Source: JAJPHC01 sp035255945 (GTDB lineage Bacteria; Acidobacteriota; Thermoanaerobaculia; Gp7-AA8). Taken from it: a stretch of DNA of 34,617 nucleotides. Below, piece after piece: positions 16,524 through 25,427 of this stretch. Position 1 is the stretch's first letter. Each line of letters begins with the position of its first letter. The notes beneath the pieces were generated by a model. That model saw only the letters and a list, made by a program, of their open reading frames with translations. It did not search any database and had not been told where the DNA came from. Made by a program: the position numbers and the translations under genes. Where the stretch lies: assembly GCA_035255945.1 (NCBI GenBank), contig DATEZA010000064.1, positions 1 through 34,617 of the forward strand. Reading direction: 5' to 3'.

Positions 16524-18389
16524 ATGTGCGGAATGTGCGGCGTCGCCGGACGCATCGGAGGATTCGACAGCGACATCGTGCGCTCGATGGCGGACACGAT
16601 GACGCATCGCGGTCCCGACGACAGCGGCACATGGACCGCTCCCGACGGCACGGTCGCATTCGGGCATCGTCGTCTGGCCATCATCGATCTCTCGCCGGGC
16701 GGGCATCAGCCGATGCACGACGCGAGCGGCACGCTGACGATCACCTTCAACGGCGAGATCTACAACTATCTCGAGCTTCGCGCCGAGCTCGAAGCGGCCG
16801 GTCATCGCTTCCGCAGTCAGAGCGACACCGAAGTGATGCTCGAGGCGTATCGCCGCTGGGGCACCGATTGCGTGAAGCGATTCCGCGGTCAGTTCGCCTT
16901 CGGTCTGTACGACGCATCCGCACGAAAACTTTTTCTCGCGCGCGACCGCGCAGGCGAGAAGCCGTTGTTCTACGCGCATGGCGGCGATCGCCTCATCTTC
17001 GCCTCGGAGCTCAAGGCGATCATGGCCTTCCCGGGCTTCGATCGCCGCGTCGATCTCACCGCGCTCAATCAATATCTGGCGTACGGCTACGTCTTCGACG
17101 CCGGCTGCATGTTGCAGGGCGTGGCGAAGCTGCCGCAGGGTCACGCCGCAACGTACGACATCGAATCCGGCAAGCTCGATGTCTGGCCGTACTGGCAGCT
17201 CCCGGAGCCGGTGCATGCGAAGCAGGTCACGGCGTCGGACGACGATCTCGTCGACGAGCTGCACGAACTGCTGCGCGATGCAGTGCGGCACCAGCTGATC
17301 GCGGACGTTCCGGTCGGCATCATGCTGAGCGGCGGCGTCGATTCGAGTCTCGTCACCGCAGTGGCGGCGGAAGTCTCGTCGCTGCCGGTGCGCACGTTCA
17401 ACATCTCGTTCCCCGGTCACGGCACGCATGACGAGTCGCCGTTCGCGCGGCTGGTGGCGAATCATTTCGGGACGCAGCACAGCGAGCTGGCGGGCGAGGC
17501 GGCGACGGTCGATCTGCTGCCCGCGCTCGCGCATCAGTACGACGAGCCGATGGCCGATTCGTCGATGGTGCCGACCTATCTCGTCTCGCGACTCATTCGC
17601 AAACAGGCGACCGTCGCCCTCGGCGGCGACGGCGGCGACGAGCTGTTCGGCGGCTACACGTACTACGAGTGGGTGCATCGCCAGAGTCTCGTGCGCCGCT
17701 TCGTGCCGCCGCCGCTCCGTCTCGCCGTCAGCAAGGCAGCGACCGCGCTTCCGTCGGGACTGCGCGGCCGCAACTATCTGATCGGCACCGGCCGCGACAT
17801 GGATACGAGTCTGGCGCAGGCGAACGTCTTCTTCGACACCGCCACGCGCGCCCGGCTGCTCGCGCCGCTCGGCATCTCCAACAACGGCACGGCCGAACGG
17901 AAAAAAGCGCGCCTCGCGCACGGCGACTCCGCCGTGCAGCGCGCGATGGGCATGGATTTCCGTTCGTATCTCGTCGACGACATCCTGGTGAAAGTCGATC
18001 GCGCGAGCATGCTGACGTCCCTCGAGGTGCGCGCGCCGCTGCTCGATCCGAAGATCATCGAGTTCGCCTACGGCCGCGTCCCCGATCACCTTCGCGTGCC
18101 GCGCGGACAGCGCAAGGTGCTGCTCAAGAAACTGGCGAAGCGGCTCCTCCCGCCGCAGCTCGACCTCGAGCGCAAGCAGGGCTTCTCCATTCCGATCGAC
18201 ACGTGGTTCAAGGGCGACTGGGGCGCGTTCATGCGCGATGTGCTCCGCTCGGCCGATCCGGCGCTGTTCGATCGCCGCATCATCGACGGCGTCATCGCCG
18301 GCCAGGAGCGCGGCTTATCGAATGCGCACCGCATCTTCGCGCTGACGATGTTCGAGCTCTGGCGCCGCGACTACAAGGTCTCGATCTGA
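16524..18389 (+). CDS. asnB: Asparagine synthase (glutamine-hydrolysing) homologue
   Basis: A 621-residue two-domain enzyme. The N-terminal class II glutaminase domain starts with the catalytic cysteine C2 (MCGMCG) and has THRGPDDSG and FNGEIYNY. The C-terminal synthetase domain has the PP-loop SGGVDSS at about 268-274, then GGDGGDELFGGY and DILVKVDRASM. The reaction makes an amide from an acid using glutamine and ATP. AsnB homologues are common in EPS and O-antigen loci, where they may amidate a uronic acid instead of aspartate; the UDP-glucuronate-type epimerase here fits that idea but does not prove it. It starts 157 nt after the Wzy-like gene with a ribosome site (GGAGA), so it may have its own promoter. 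Confidence 0.92.
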   Translation: MCGMCGVAGRIGGFDSDIVRSMADTMTHRGPDDSGTWTAPDGTVAFGHRRLAIIDLSPGGHQPMHDASGTLTITFNGEIYNYLELRAELEAAGHRFRSQSDTEVMLEAYRRWGTDCVKRFRGQFAFGLYDASARKLFLARDRAGEKPLFYAHGGDRLIFASELKAIMAFPGFDRRVDLTALNQYLAYGYVFDAGCMLQGVAKLPQGHAATYDIESGKLDVWPYWQLPEPVHAKQVTASDDDLVDELHELLRDAVRHQLIADVPVGIMLSGGVDSSLVTAVAAEVSSLPVRTFNISFPGHGTHDESPFARLVANHFGTQHSELAGEAATVDLLPALAHQYDEPMADSSMVPTYLVSRLIRKQATVALGGDGGDELFGGYTYYEWVHRQSLVRRFVPPPLRLAVSKAATALPSGLRGRNYLIGTGRDMDTSLAQANVFFDTATRARLLAPLGISNNGTAERKKARLAHGDSAVQRAMGMDFRSYLVDDILVKVDRASMLTSLEVRAPLLDPKIIEFAYGRVPDHLRVPRGQRKVLLKKLAKRLLPPQLDLERKQGFSIPIDTWFKGDWGAFMRDVLRSADPALFDRRIIDGVIAGQERGLSNAHRIFALTMFELWRRDYKVSI

Positions 18390-18394
18390 AGCCG

Positions 18395-19573
18395 ATGCGG
18401 ATTCTCTACGCGACGCCGGGCTACAAACCGGCGTATCGCATCGGTGGCCCGATCCTCTCCGTTTCCGCCGCCGCCGAGCGCCTCGTGCGCAAAGGACACG
18501 AGGTCACGGTGGTGACGACGAACGCGAATCTCGATCAGGACGTCGATGTGCCGCTCGCGCAGCCGGTCGACGTCGAGGGCGTGACGGTCTGGTACTTCCG
18601 CCGCGAAGAGCCGCTGCGCAAGTGGCTGCCGTTCGTGCCGTATCTGTCGCGATCGATGGGCTACATGTACGCGCCCGAGCTGCGCGCCGCACTCGACCGG
18701 CTCGTTCCGCAGCACGATGTGGTCGATACGCAGATGCCGTTCGTCTATCCGACGTATGCCGCATCGCGCGCGGCATTGCGCCATCACAAGCCGCTCTTCT
18801 ATCACCAGCGCGGCAACTACCTCGACACCCACCTCGGCCGCCGTCGATTGAAAAAAGACGTCTTCATTCGATTGTTCGAGAAGCCGGTGATGCGTCGCGC
18901 AACAGCACTGATCGCGTTGACCGGCGCGGAACGGGATGCATTCGCTGCAGTATCGCCGGGCACTCTTTGCGAGGTCGTTCCGAACGGCATCGACATTCCT
19001 CCAATCGATCCATCGGCCGCAGCACGCGTGGAGTCGAGACACGGGATTCCCCGCGATGCGCAGCTGATCCTCTACCTCGCGCGCCTCCATCCGTGGAAAG
19101 GAGCCGACGAGCTCCTCGGCGCATTCGCGATTCTGCAGCGCGAGTTTCCGAAGCTCTGGCTGGTCATGGCGGGCGCGGATGAATGCGATGCGCGGACGCG
19201 CTGGGCCGGGACGGAGCGTGTGCTCTTTCCGGGCGTGATCGGCGGAGAGGTGAAAGCCGATCTGCTGCAACGCGCGGATGTCTTCAGTCTGCCGTCGCAG
19301 GGCGAGGGATTGTCGATGGCCATTCTCGAAGCGATGGCGAATCGCACCGCGCTTGTCTTGTCGCCGGGCTGTCATTTTCCGGAAGCAGAAGAAGTTGGCG
19401 CCGGAGTCATCGCCGCGAAAGATGCGAGCGCGATCGCCGCCGCGATGCGCGAGCTGCTGCGCGATCCCGCGCGGCTCGCCGCGATGGGCGAGGCGGGACG
19501 AAAGCACGTCGAGCAGAAGTATTCGTGGGACGTCGTCGCCGATCGGTTGATTGACGTTTACAGCCGGCGTTAG
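18395..19573 (+). CDS. Glycosyltransferase family 4
   Basis: A 392-residue GT-B enzyme with the family 4 start MRILYATPGYKPAYRIGGP, a VVPNGID hinge, an LARLHPWKGADELL strand, and the SQGEGLSMAILEAMA segment carrying the E-x7-E motif for the NDP-sugar. It starts 5 nt after the asparagine synthase stop, so they are probably cotranscribed. The ATG at 18395 fits the family; the longer open frame upstream is the shadow of asnB. Donor and linkage are unknown. A structured repeat element follows the stop. Confidence 0.9.
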   Translation: MRILYATPGYKPAYRIGGPILSVSAAAERLVRKGHEVTVVTTNANLDQDVDVPLAQPVDVEGVTVWYFRREEPLRKWLPFVPYLSRSMGYMYAPELRAALDRLVPQHDVVDTQMPFVYPTYAASRAALRHHKPLFYHQRGNYLDTHLGRRRLKKDVFIRLFEKPVMRRATALIALTGAERDAFAAVSPGTLCEVVPNGIDIPPIDPSAAARVESRHGIPRDAQLILYLARLHPWKGADELLGAFAILQREFPKLWLVMAGADECDARTRWAGTERVLFPGVIGGEVKADLLQRADVFSLPSQGEGLSMAILEAMANRTALVLSPGCHFPEAEEVGAGVIAAKDASAIAAAMRELLRDPARLAAMGEAGRKHVEQKYSWDVVADRLIDVYSRR

Positions 19574-19585
19574 CAACGTGCACGT

Positions 19586-19795
19586 CCCCTCATCCGGCCC
19601 TTCGCTACGCTCAGGGCCACCTTCTCCCCGCACGGCGGGGCGAAGGTCAATGGAGCTCGCGCATCGCGAGCGCGTTGACTTCTCCCGGAGCTTGCGCTGC
19701 GCGAGAGCGTGACTTCTCCCGGAGCTTGCGCTGCGCGAGAGCGTGGACCCTCGCCCCGCTTGCGGGGAGAGGGTGGCCGAAGGCCGGGTGAGGGG
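19586..19795. repeat. Dispersed repeat element with imperfect terminal inverted repeats and an internal tandem repeat
   Basis: The left end CCCCTCATCCGGCC (19586-19599) pairs with the right end (19782-19795) with one mismatch, and both ends continue into CTCCCCGC/GCGGGG palindromes (near 19624-19639 and 19754-19766). Ends of this type, with CCTCATCCGG and CTTCTCCCCG, are common noncoding repeats in many GC-rich bacterial genomes. The middle has a 34-bp unit repeated exactly twice (19677-19710 and 19711-19744), with a degenerate partial copy just before it. It lies between two convergent genes, where it can act as a two-way terminator. No transposase is present. Confidence 0.8.
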
Positions 19796-19797
19796 CT

Positions 19798-20664
19798 TTA
19801 CGCCACCGTGCGCCGCATCCACGTCACCACCGTCCGCATCAGAAAGCTCGCGCCGATGCCGAGGGCGACGAGCGCGGTCACCGGCCAGACGCGCTGCGGC
19901 GCGAGATGCTTTTTGTAGAAGAGCCACATGCACTGATGCATGGCGCGGATCTTCCGGTACGGCTTCGAATGCGCGCCGCCCTGACCCTTCAGATGTGTGA
20001 TCACGCTGCCGGGGTAATACCAGACTTCCCATCCCGCTTTCGACGCGCGGACGCACCAGTCGATGTCTTCGCCGAAGCCGAACATCTCTTCATCGAGCGG
20101 GCCGACTTCGTCGATCGTCGCGCGGCGCGTCAGCAGGCAGCAGCCGGAGACTGCGTCGACGATGCTCGTGCTCTCTTCGCTGATCGAACGGAGCAAATAC
20201 TGCGAAACCGATTTGTTCTGCGGCCAGATGCGATCGAGCCCGAGCGCGTAGCAGAGCGAGGCGAACGGCGTCGGGACGCCGCGCTTGCATTGCGGCTGGA
20301 ACGTGCCGTCGGCATTCAGCACCTTTGGTCCCACCACGCCGGCGCGCGGATGCGTCTCCATGAACTCGATCAGTTTTCCGAGCGAGTCTTCACGAAGAAT
20401 CGTGTCGGTGTTGAGCCAGAGCACGTATTCGCCCGTTCCGGCCGCGATGCCCTGATTCGTGCCGCGCGTGAAGCCGGCGTTCCAGCCGTTCTCGATCAAA
20501 TGCACGTCGGGCTGCGCGCGCAGGTAGTCGAGCGTGCCGTCGGTCGAGCCGTTGTCGGCGCAGAGGATCTCGAAGTCGGTGAAGCGGCTCCTGCGCAGCG
20601 ACTCGAGGCAATCCTCCACCACGCGCCGGCAGTTCAGCGACACCATGCAGATCGACAGTCGCAT
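19798..20664 (-). CDS. Glycosyltransferase family 2
   Basis: A 288-residue GT-A enzyme. ICMVSLNCRR opens the first strand, DNGSTDG is at residues 37-43, and the metal-binding position is NTD (85-87) within LWLNTDTIL; GEDIDWCVRASKAGW is the usual acceptor-side ED motif. This group includes rhamnosyl- and other transferases of EPS and O-antigen. A C-terminal hydrophobic stretch (about 258-280) probably anchors it in the membrane. The ATG at 20664 overlaps the WecA-like stop (TGATG), so it is the last gene of the minus-strand operon. The longer open frame upstream is not used. Confidence 0.9.
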   Translation of the reverse strand: MRLSICMVSLNCRRVVEDCLESLRRSRFTDFEILCADNGSTDGTLDYLRAQPDVHLIENGWNAGFTRGTNQGIAAGTGEYVLWLNTDTILREDSLGKLIEFMETHPRAGVVGPKVLNADGTFQPQCKRGVPTPFASLCYALGLDRIWPQNKSVSQYLLRSISEESTSIVDAVSGCCLLTRRATIDEVGPLDEEMFGFGEDIDWCVRASKAGWEVWYYPGSVITHLKGQGGAHSKPYRKIRAMHQCMWLFYKKHLAPQRVWPVTALVALGIGASFLMRTVVTWMRRTVA

Positions 20665-21578
20665 CACGAATTTCCGGTCCACACAAACACGGCGCCTGCG
20701 CCGATCAATCCGAGCGCTCCGTAAAGCATCGAAACCTGCGCGTGACTCCACCCGCGCTGATTCAGCCGCTGATACAGATGGGATCGATGCGCTTCGTGCA
20801 GCCGCTCGCCACGCAGCGCCCGCCGGATCAGCGTGATGGTCGTATCGAGAACAAACGGCCACAGCAGAAGCACGCCGCAGACGGCCAGACGCGGGTCGCG
20901 TTCTGCCGCGAGCACTGTGATCGCCGCGAACGTGAAGCCGAGAAACGCGCTGCCGACGTCGCCCATGAAGATTCGCGCGGGCGACCAGTTGTGGATCAGG
21001 AATCCGAGCGACGCGCCGGCGATCAGCGCGCCGGTGAGGCCTGCCAGAGGAATCGCGAAACGAAATCCAAGGAACGCCCACGCGGCGCCGGCGATCACTG
21101 CCTGTAGTCCCGCAATGCCGTCGATGCCATCCATGAAGTTGTAGGCATTCGTCAGGCCGGCGATCCAGACGATGGCGATTGCGATGCCGGCGATCCCGAG
21201 GATCTGCTGCAGCCGTCCGAGCCAGATGACCGCGCAGATAGCGGCGCCGAGGTGAATGGCGAAACGGAGAGATGCAGGTGTGCCGCGGATGTCATCGATC
21301 CAGCTCACGATCGCGATTGCGAGCGCGGGGATCGTGAACGCCGCGAATGTCGTCCATGATGTGAACGGCCGGAAGATCTGAACGAACGCGAGTCCGAAAA
21401 GCGTCAGCGCGACGATCGCGATGCCGCCGCCGCGCGGCGTCGGTTGTGTGTGCGAGCTGCGATGACCGGGATGGTCGAGGATCTGCCGGTGATGCGTCCA
21501 GACGCGGATCAACTCCACGAATGCGGTGGAGAGAAGCGCGGCGATGACGAAGGACGAGAGAAGGAGCGCCAGGCTCAC
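20664..21578 (-). CDS. WecA-like undecaprenyl-phosphate sugar-1-phosphate transferase
   Basis: A 304-residue membrane protein with about ten or eleven helices and the motifs of the MraY/WecA family: the DD pair at 95-96 (WIDDIRG), NAYNFMDGIDG at 144-154, MGDVGSAFLGF, and the cytoplasmic HEAHRSHLYQRL loop. It would start each glycan unit by moving a HexNAc-1-phosphate or similar from a UDP-sugar to undecaprenyl phosphate. I chose the GTG at 21578, which overlaps the upstream stop (GTGA); the frame is open 40 codons further but that part is the shadow of the TPR gene. The FlaA1-type dehydratase in the same operon could supply the initiating sugar. Confidence 0.9.
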   Translation of the reverse strand: MSLALLLSSFVIAALLSTAFVELIRVWTHHRQILDHPGHRSSHTQPTPRGGGIAIVALTLFGLAFVQIFRPFTSWTTFAAFTIPALAIAIVSWIDDIRGTPASLRFAIHLGAAICAVIWLGRLQQILGIAGIAIAIVWIAGLTNAYNFMDGIDGIAGLQAVIAGAAWAFLGFRFAIPLAGLTGALIAGASLGFLIHNWSPARIFMGDVGSAFLGFTFAAITVLAAERDPRLAVCGVLLLWPFVLDTTITLIRRALRGERLHEAHRSHLYQRLNQRGWSHAQVSMLYGALGLIGAGAVFVWTGNS

Positions 21579-22099
21579 TTCGATCCCCGCTGCTGCTTTT
21601 GCCGCTGCATCAACTGCTCGTAATAGTCGTGGACGATCAGGTACATCTGCATGTGCCGCGACGGAATGTAGTCGACGAAATTCGGCGCCGCGAGGCACGC
21701 CTTCGTCAGCGTCTGGATGCCTTCCGTCTCATTCCCCATGTCGAGCTGCGTCTGCGCGAGATTCAGGTAGAGCTCCGGCCGCTGGTCCTGGCGCAGCGCA
21801 TCGCGATAGACCGCGATCGCATCATCGGGCCGGCCCGCGAAACGGAGATTCGCAGCGAGCACCATCGCGCGATTCACGTCGTCGGCGCATTCCAGACATG
21901 CCGTGATCCGCGCGATGTTCTGCCTCGCCAGCGGCACGGTGATGGTCGGATCGCTCGGCATGCGCGCGAGCCGCTCCGTCGCGCGCTGCACTTCTCCCTC
22001 GGTCAGATTGCATTGCTGCGGCTCGATCACGTACCACGCAGCCGCGGTGACCGCGGCCGACCAGATCAGCAGCGTCGCGATCCAGCGCACGGCCTTCAC
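21575..22099 (-). CDS. Membrane-anchored TPR-like protein
   Basis: A 174-residue protein with one N-terminal membrane segment (about residues 5-24) and an extracytoplasmic part of helical pairs. The stretch ANLRFAGRPDDAIAVYRDALR with PELYLNLAQTQLDMG matches the tetratricopeptide pattern. It starts with a GTG that overlaps the ligase stop and ends overlapping the WecA-like start, so its job is tied to polymerisation or ligation. A partner role for the O-antigen-ligase-family protein is plausible, because ligases of that type often carry or pair with TPR units, but this is inference. Confidence 0.7.
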   Translation of the reverse strand: MKAVRWIATLLIWSAAVTAAAWYVIEPQQCNLTEGEVQRATERLARMPSDPTITVPLARQNIARITACLECADDVNRAMVLAANLRFAGRPDDAIAVYRDALRQDQRPELYLNLAQTQLDMGNETEGIQTLTKACLAAPNFVDYIPSRHMQMYLIVHDYYEQLMQRQKQQRGSK

Positions 22100-23394
22100 G
22101 TTCGCGCGCTCCAGTTGAGAATCAGCGCCGCGGCGTACGTCGCGATCTGCATCACCGCCACCATCTCCAGCGGAAACGAGCTGAGTGCGATCGTGACGAA
22201 CGCCACCCCGAACGACGCGCCTGCGTAGTGCACGAACGTCTCGCGCTCGTCATGGTGGACATGCCAGTGTCTCGTCGTCGCGCTCACGAGCAATCCGATC
22301 GCCGCCATCAGCAGCAGCCAGCCCGGTACGCCTTCCTCGGCCAGCACCTGCAGATGATCGCTGTGTGCTTCGGCGTAATTCTGCACCGGCTGGTAGATCC
22401 ACTCCGGATGCTCCTCGTTCAGTTTCATCCGGTAGTCGAGGAAATGGTATTTGAACGTCCCCGGTCCGAGGCCCGTGAGCGGACGCTCTTCGAACATCTT
22501 CCACGCGACGGTGAACGGGTAATTGCGATGCGACGTCGCGGTTGCCCAGTCGCCTGCGGTGATTGCGCGCGCGGTGAATGCGGCGCGGGCCCGCAGCGGC
22601 GGCAGCACGATGAACGCGATCAGCGTCGCGAGGATCGCGGAGCCGATGACGATGAATCCTGCGCGGCGCGACGCGATGAAGGTGATGACCAGCAGTCCCG
22701 CGATGTAACTGAGCACTGCGCCGCGCGACTGCGAGGCGATCAGTCCGGCCAGCAGCACCGCCGTGAGAATCCACCAGCGCGCTTTCTTCTCCACCTTGCC
22801 GGCTGCCGTCGCCAGCACCGCGAGCAGCATCAGGTAGTTGCCTGTGTCGTTCGGATTGCCGAGGAATGCGGAGATCCGCAGGCGCACCTCGGTGTCCGAT
22901 GCGAACGGAAACGGATTCCACCAATCCGCCGCCTGCGAGATCGCGAGCAGCGCATTGATCACGCCGGCGATCATCGGCGGCATCAGCACCTGGCCGACGC
23001 GGCGTCCCGAAACCGCGATCCACGCGCCGAAGAAAAAGATCACCGCTTCGACCGTGTACTCGAACGAACGAATGCTGAGCGGACGATTCGTCGACAGCAG
23101 CGTCGTGATGGCAGTCCAGAGCACGATTGCGATCGGGAGAATCGCGATCGCGCGATCGCGCACGAGCTCGCGCCATCGCACGCGGCCCCAGATCGCCGCC
23201 GTAGCCAGGATCGCAACGATCATGATGGCGGCGGCGCGGAACAGGAGCGTTTTCGGATAGCGGAACGCGTCATGCGCCGTCGGGCTGCAGAACAGCGGGA
23301 CGAATACGAGCGAGAGGCCGATCACCCATCGCACCGCGACGGCGTACGGTTCGTCGAGACCGCAGCTGATGACGGGCTTCGCCTTCTTCGTCAC
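22096..23394 (-). CDS. O-antigen ligase/polymerase family membrane protein
   Basis: A 432-residue protein with about ten to twelve membrane segments. The pattern SQSRGAVLSYIAG in the middle, and the periplasmic loop with ERPLTGLGPGTFKYHF followed by AEAHSDHLQVLAEEG, are hallmarks of the WaaL/Wzy_C superfamily; the conserved H in AHSDHLQ is important in WaaL proteins. These enzymes join glycans on the periplasmic side, either to lipid A core or to a growing polymer or protein. The likely start is a GTG at 23394 overlapping the dehydratase stop. Which of ligase or polymerase it is cannot be decided here, since a separate Wzy-like gene exists at 14867. Confidence 0.85.
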   Translation of the reverse strand: MTKKAKPVISCGLDEPYAVAVRWVIGLSLVFVPLFCSPTAHDAFRYPKTLLFRAAAIMIVAILATAAIWGRVRWRELVRDRAIAILPIAIVLWTAITTLLSTNRPLSIRSFEYTVEAVIFFFGAWIAVSGRRVGQVLMPPMIAGVINALLAISQAADWWNPFPFASDTEVRLRISAFLGNPNDTGNYLMLLAVLATAAGKVEKKARWWILTAVLLAGLIASQSRGAVLSYIAGLLVITFIASRRAGFIVIGSAILATLIAFIVLPPLRARAAFTARAITAGDWATATSHRNYPFTVAWKMFEERPLTGLGPGTFKYHFLDYRMKLNEEHPEWIYQPVQNYAEAHSDHLQVLAEEGVPGWLLLMAAIGLLVSATTRHWHVHHDERETFVHYAGASFGVAFVTIALSSFPLEMVAVMQIATYAAALILNWSART

Positions 23395-25361
23395 GGAACG
23401 GACGGCACTTGCTCCGCGAGCCGCGCCGGATTGAACACCATGCGGCTCTTATCGTCGGCCTGGCGTTGCGACGCAACTCGATTCGGTGTGTATTCCTGAA
23501 TCAACTGCGCGAGCAAGTTGATGGCGGACTCGCGATCGCTCGACACACCTGCTGCGCGCGCCAGCCAGCCGCTCACCGTCTGATGCTCCGGCTGCGGAGC
23601 CTCGGTGATCACGATGTGCGGGTGCACGGTCTTGTGAATCGACTCGCCGTCGAGCCGGATCTCCTCGAACAGCTTCTCGCCGGGACGCAGGCCGTTGAAG
23701 ACGATCGGAATCTCGTCCTCGGTGTGATTCGAAAGGCGGATCAGGTCGCGCGCGAGGTCGACGATCTTCACCGGCTCGCCCATGTCGAGCATGAAGATCT
23801 CGCGCGAGCTGCCGAGCGTCGCCGCCTGCAGTACGAGCGATACGGCTTCGGATGTGCGCAGGAAGTAGCGCGTGACGTCGGGGTGTGTGACCGTGATCGG
23901 TCCGCCTTGCGCGATCTGCTCCATGAACAGCGGAATCACGCTGCCCGAGGAGCCGATCACGTTGCCGAAGCGCACGATGTTCACTTTGAGCGAAGAGTGT
24001 GATTGCAAATCGAGCAGCGCGATCTCCGCCGCGCGCTTCGTCGCGCCCATCACGCTCGTCGGATTGATCGCCTTGTCGGTCGAGATGAAGACCATGCGCT
24101 CGACGTGATGCGTCGCGCAAAGCTCCGCGAGGATGCGCGTGGCGATCGTGTTGTTGCGGATGTACTCCGGCGGGTTCTCTTCGCCGAGGGGGACGTGTTT
24201 GTGCGCGGCAGCGTGCAGCACGATCTGCGGACGCTCGCGCTCGATCAGCGCGTCGAGGATCTCCGTGTCGCAGATGTCGACGAGATTGCAGGTGATGTCC
24301 ATCTTCGACATCACACCTTCGCGGCCGAGGCGCTTGCGGACTTCGTAGAGCGCGAACTCGGAGCGCTCGACGAGCGAGAGCCGCGCCGGCCCGAACTGCG
24401 CGACCTGCGAGGCGAGCTCCGATCCGATCGTGCCGCCCGCGCCCGTCACCAGCACGCGTTTGCCGCGGAACAGCTCGCGCACCGGATCGCCCGGAAGCTC
24501 GACCGCTTTGCGGCGCATCAAATCTTCGACATTCACCGGACGCAGCTGCGTGATGTGCACCTTGCCGCTCACCAGGTGATCGATGCCGGGGAGGATCTTG
24601 AACTGCATGCCCGCGCCCGAGACGTGGCGCACGAGCTCGCGCAGGCGCTTGCCCGACGCGCTCGGAATCGCGATCAGTGCTTCGGTTGCGTCGAGATCCT
24701 CGGCGATCTCGCCGATCGAGGAAATCGGTCCGCGCACTTCGATGCCGCGGATGCTCGAGCCCCACTTGATCCGCTGATCGTCGACGAAGCCGACGACCTT
24801 GCCGAGCTGCCGGCGATGCTCGATCTCGCGCGCGAGCGTTTCGCCCGCATCGCCTGCGCCGACGATCAACAGCTTCGTCTCATTGCGGCGCTCTGCGGCG
24901 GGTCGGAAACGATCGCGACCCACGCGCACGAGGAGGCGTGCGCCGAAAAGCGTGAGCAGCGCGAGCGACCAGTCGATCAGGATCACACCGCGCGGCATCT
25001 GGATGTACGGCGCCTGCGCCGGAAGCAGATTGCCCACAAACCAGAGGATGTTCTGCACCGCGGCCGCGGCAGTCAGTCCGAAGACGAGCCGGATGACGTC
25101 GGAGATGCCGACGTAACGCCACCAGCCGCGATAAAACCCGAAGATGCCGCCGCAGACCAGTTGCAGCAGGACGACGACCGCGATGCCCGATTTCGCCAGG
25201 CGGAACGCATCGACGTCGACGCGAAAGTCATAGCGGACGAGATTCGCCGCGACGAAGCACGCGAAGAACACGACGACGTGAAACAGGAAGAGAAAAAATG
25301 TCCGCGCGCCTGCGGTCTGGCCGAGTAATGTATCGAGCAACGACGACTTCTGTTCGGGCAT
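23391..25361 (-). CDS. FlaA1/WbpM-type membrane-bound NDP-sugar 4,6-dehydratase
   Basis: A 656-residue protein with about four N-terminal membrane segments (residues 22-145), a first Rossmann domain (LLIVGAGDAGE near 164-174), and a second SDR domain with GAGGTIG at 307-313. The active site has ISTDKAINPTSVMGATK: methionine (M438) replaces the usual tyrosine and K442 follows, as is normal in WbpM/PglF/CapD dehydratases. They convert UDP-GlcNAc to UDP-4-keto-6-deoxy-GlcNAc, the start of bacillosamine, FucNAc or QuiNAc. I chose the ATG at 25361 (MPEQKSSLL); an upstream extension of 19 codons is unlikely because it would overlap the promoter. It heads the minus-strand operon with the ligase, TPR, WecA-like and GT2 genes. 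Confidence 0.92.
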   Translation of the reverse strand: MPEQKSSLLDTLLGQTAGARTFFLFLFHVVVFFACFVAANLVRYDFRVDVDAFRLAKSGIAVVVLLQLVCGGIFGFYRGWWRYVGISDVIRLVFGLTAAAAVQNILWFVGNLLPAQAPYIQMPRGVILIDWSLALLTLFGARLLVRVGRDRFRPAAERRNETKLLIVGAGDAGETLAREIEHRRQLGKVVGFVDDQRIKWGSSIRGIEVRGPISSIGEIAEDLDATEALIAIPSASGKRLRELVRHVSGAGMQFKILPGIDHLVSGKVHITQLRPVNVEDLMRRKAVELPGDPVRELFRGKRVLVTGAGGTIGSELASQVAQFGPARLSLVERSEFALYEVRKRLGREGVMSKMDITCNLVDICDTEILDALIERERPQIVLHAAAHKHVPLGEENPPEYIRNNTIATRILAELCATHHVERMVFISTDKAINPTSVMGATKRAAEIALLDLQSHSSLKVNIVRFGNVIGSSGSVIPLFMEQIAQGGPITVTHPDVTRYFLRTSEAVSLVLQAATLGSSREIFMLDMGEPVKIVDLARDLIRLSNHTEDEIPIVFNGLRPGEKLFEEIRLDGESIHKTVHPHIVITEAPQPEHQTVSGWLARAAGVSSDRESAINLLAQLIQEYTPNRVASQRQADDKSRMVFNPARLAEQVPSVP

Positions 25362-25390
25362 TGGATTATTCAGATAATACGAGAAAACGC

Positions 25391-25418
25391 ATTGTATCGT
25401 GACATAGCTCCGGATCAA
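25391..25418 (-). promoter_or_regulatory. Probable sigma70 promoter of the dehydratase operon
   Basis: On the minus strand, TTGATC (25418-25413) is followed after 16 nt by TACAAT (25396-25391), giving a predicted start about 23 nt before the ATG at 25361. The intergenic stretch is AT-rich against a GC-rich background. A GATAAT at 25373-25378 on the plus strand could serve the transketolase genes, but its -35 is poor. Confidence 0.45.
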
Positions 25419-25427
25419 TTATTGGTA

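Noticed and set aside
18371..20056. 561-codon minus-strand open frame spanning a GT4 gene and the repeat element
   Set aside because: It crosses noncoding repeats and a well-supported plus-strand gene; no domain is visible.
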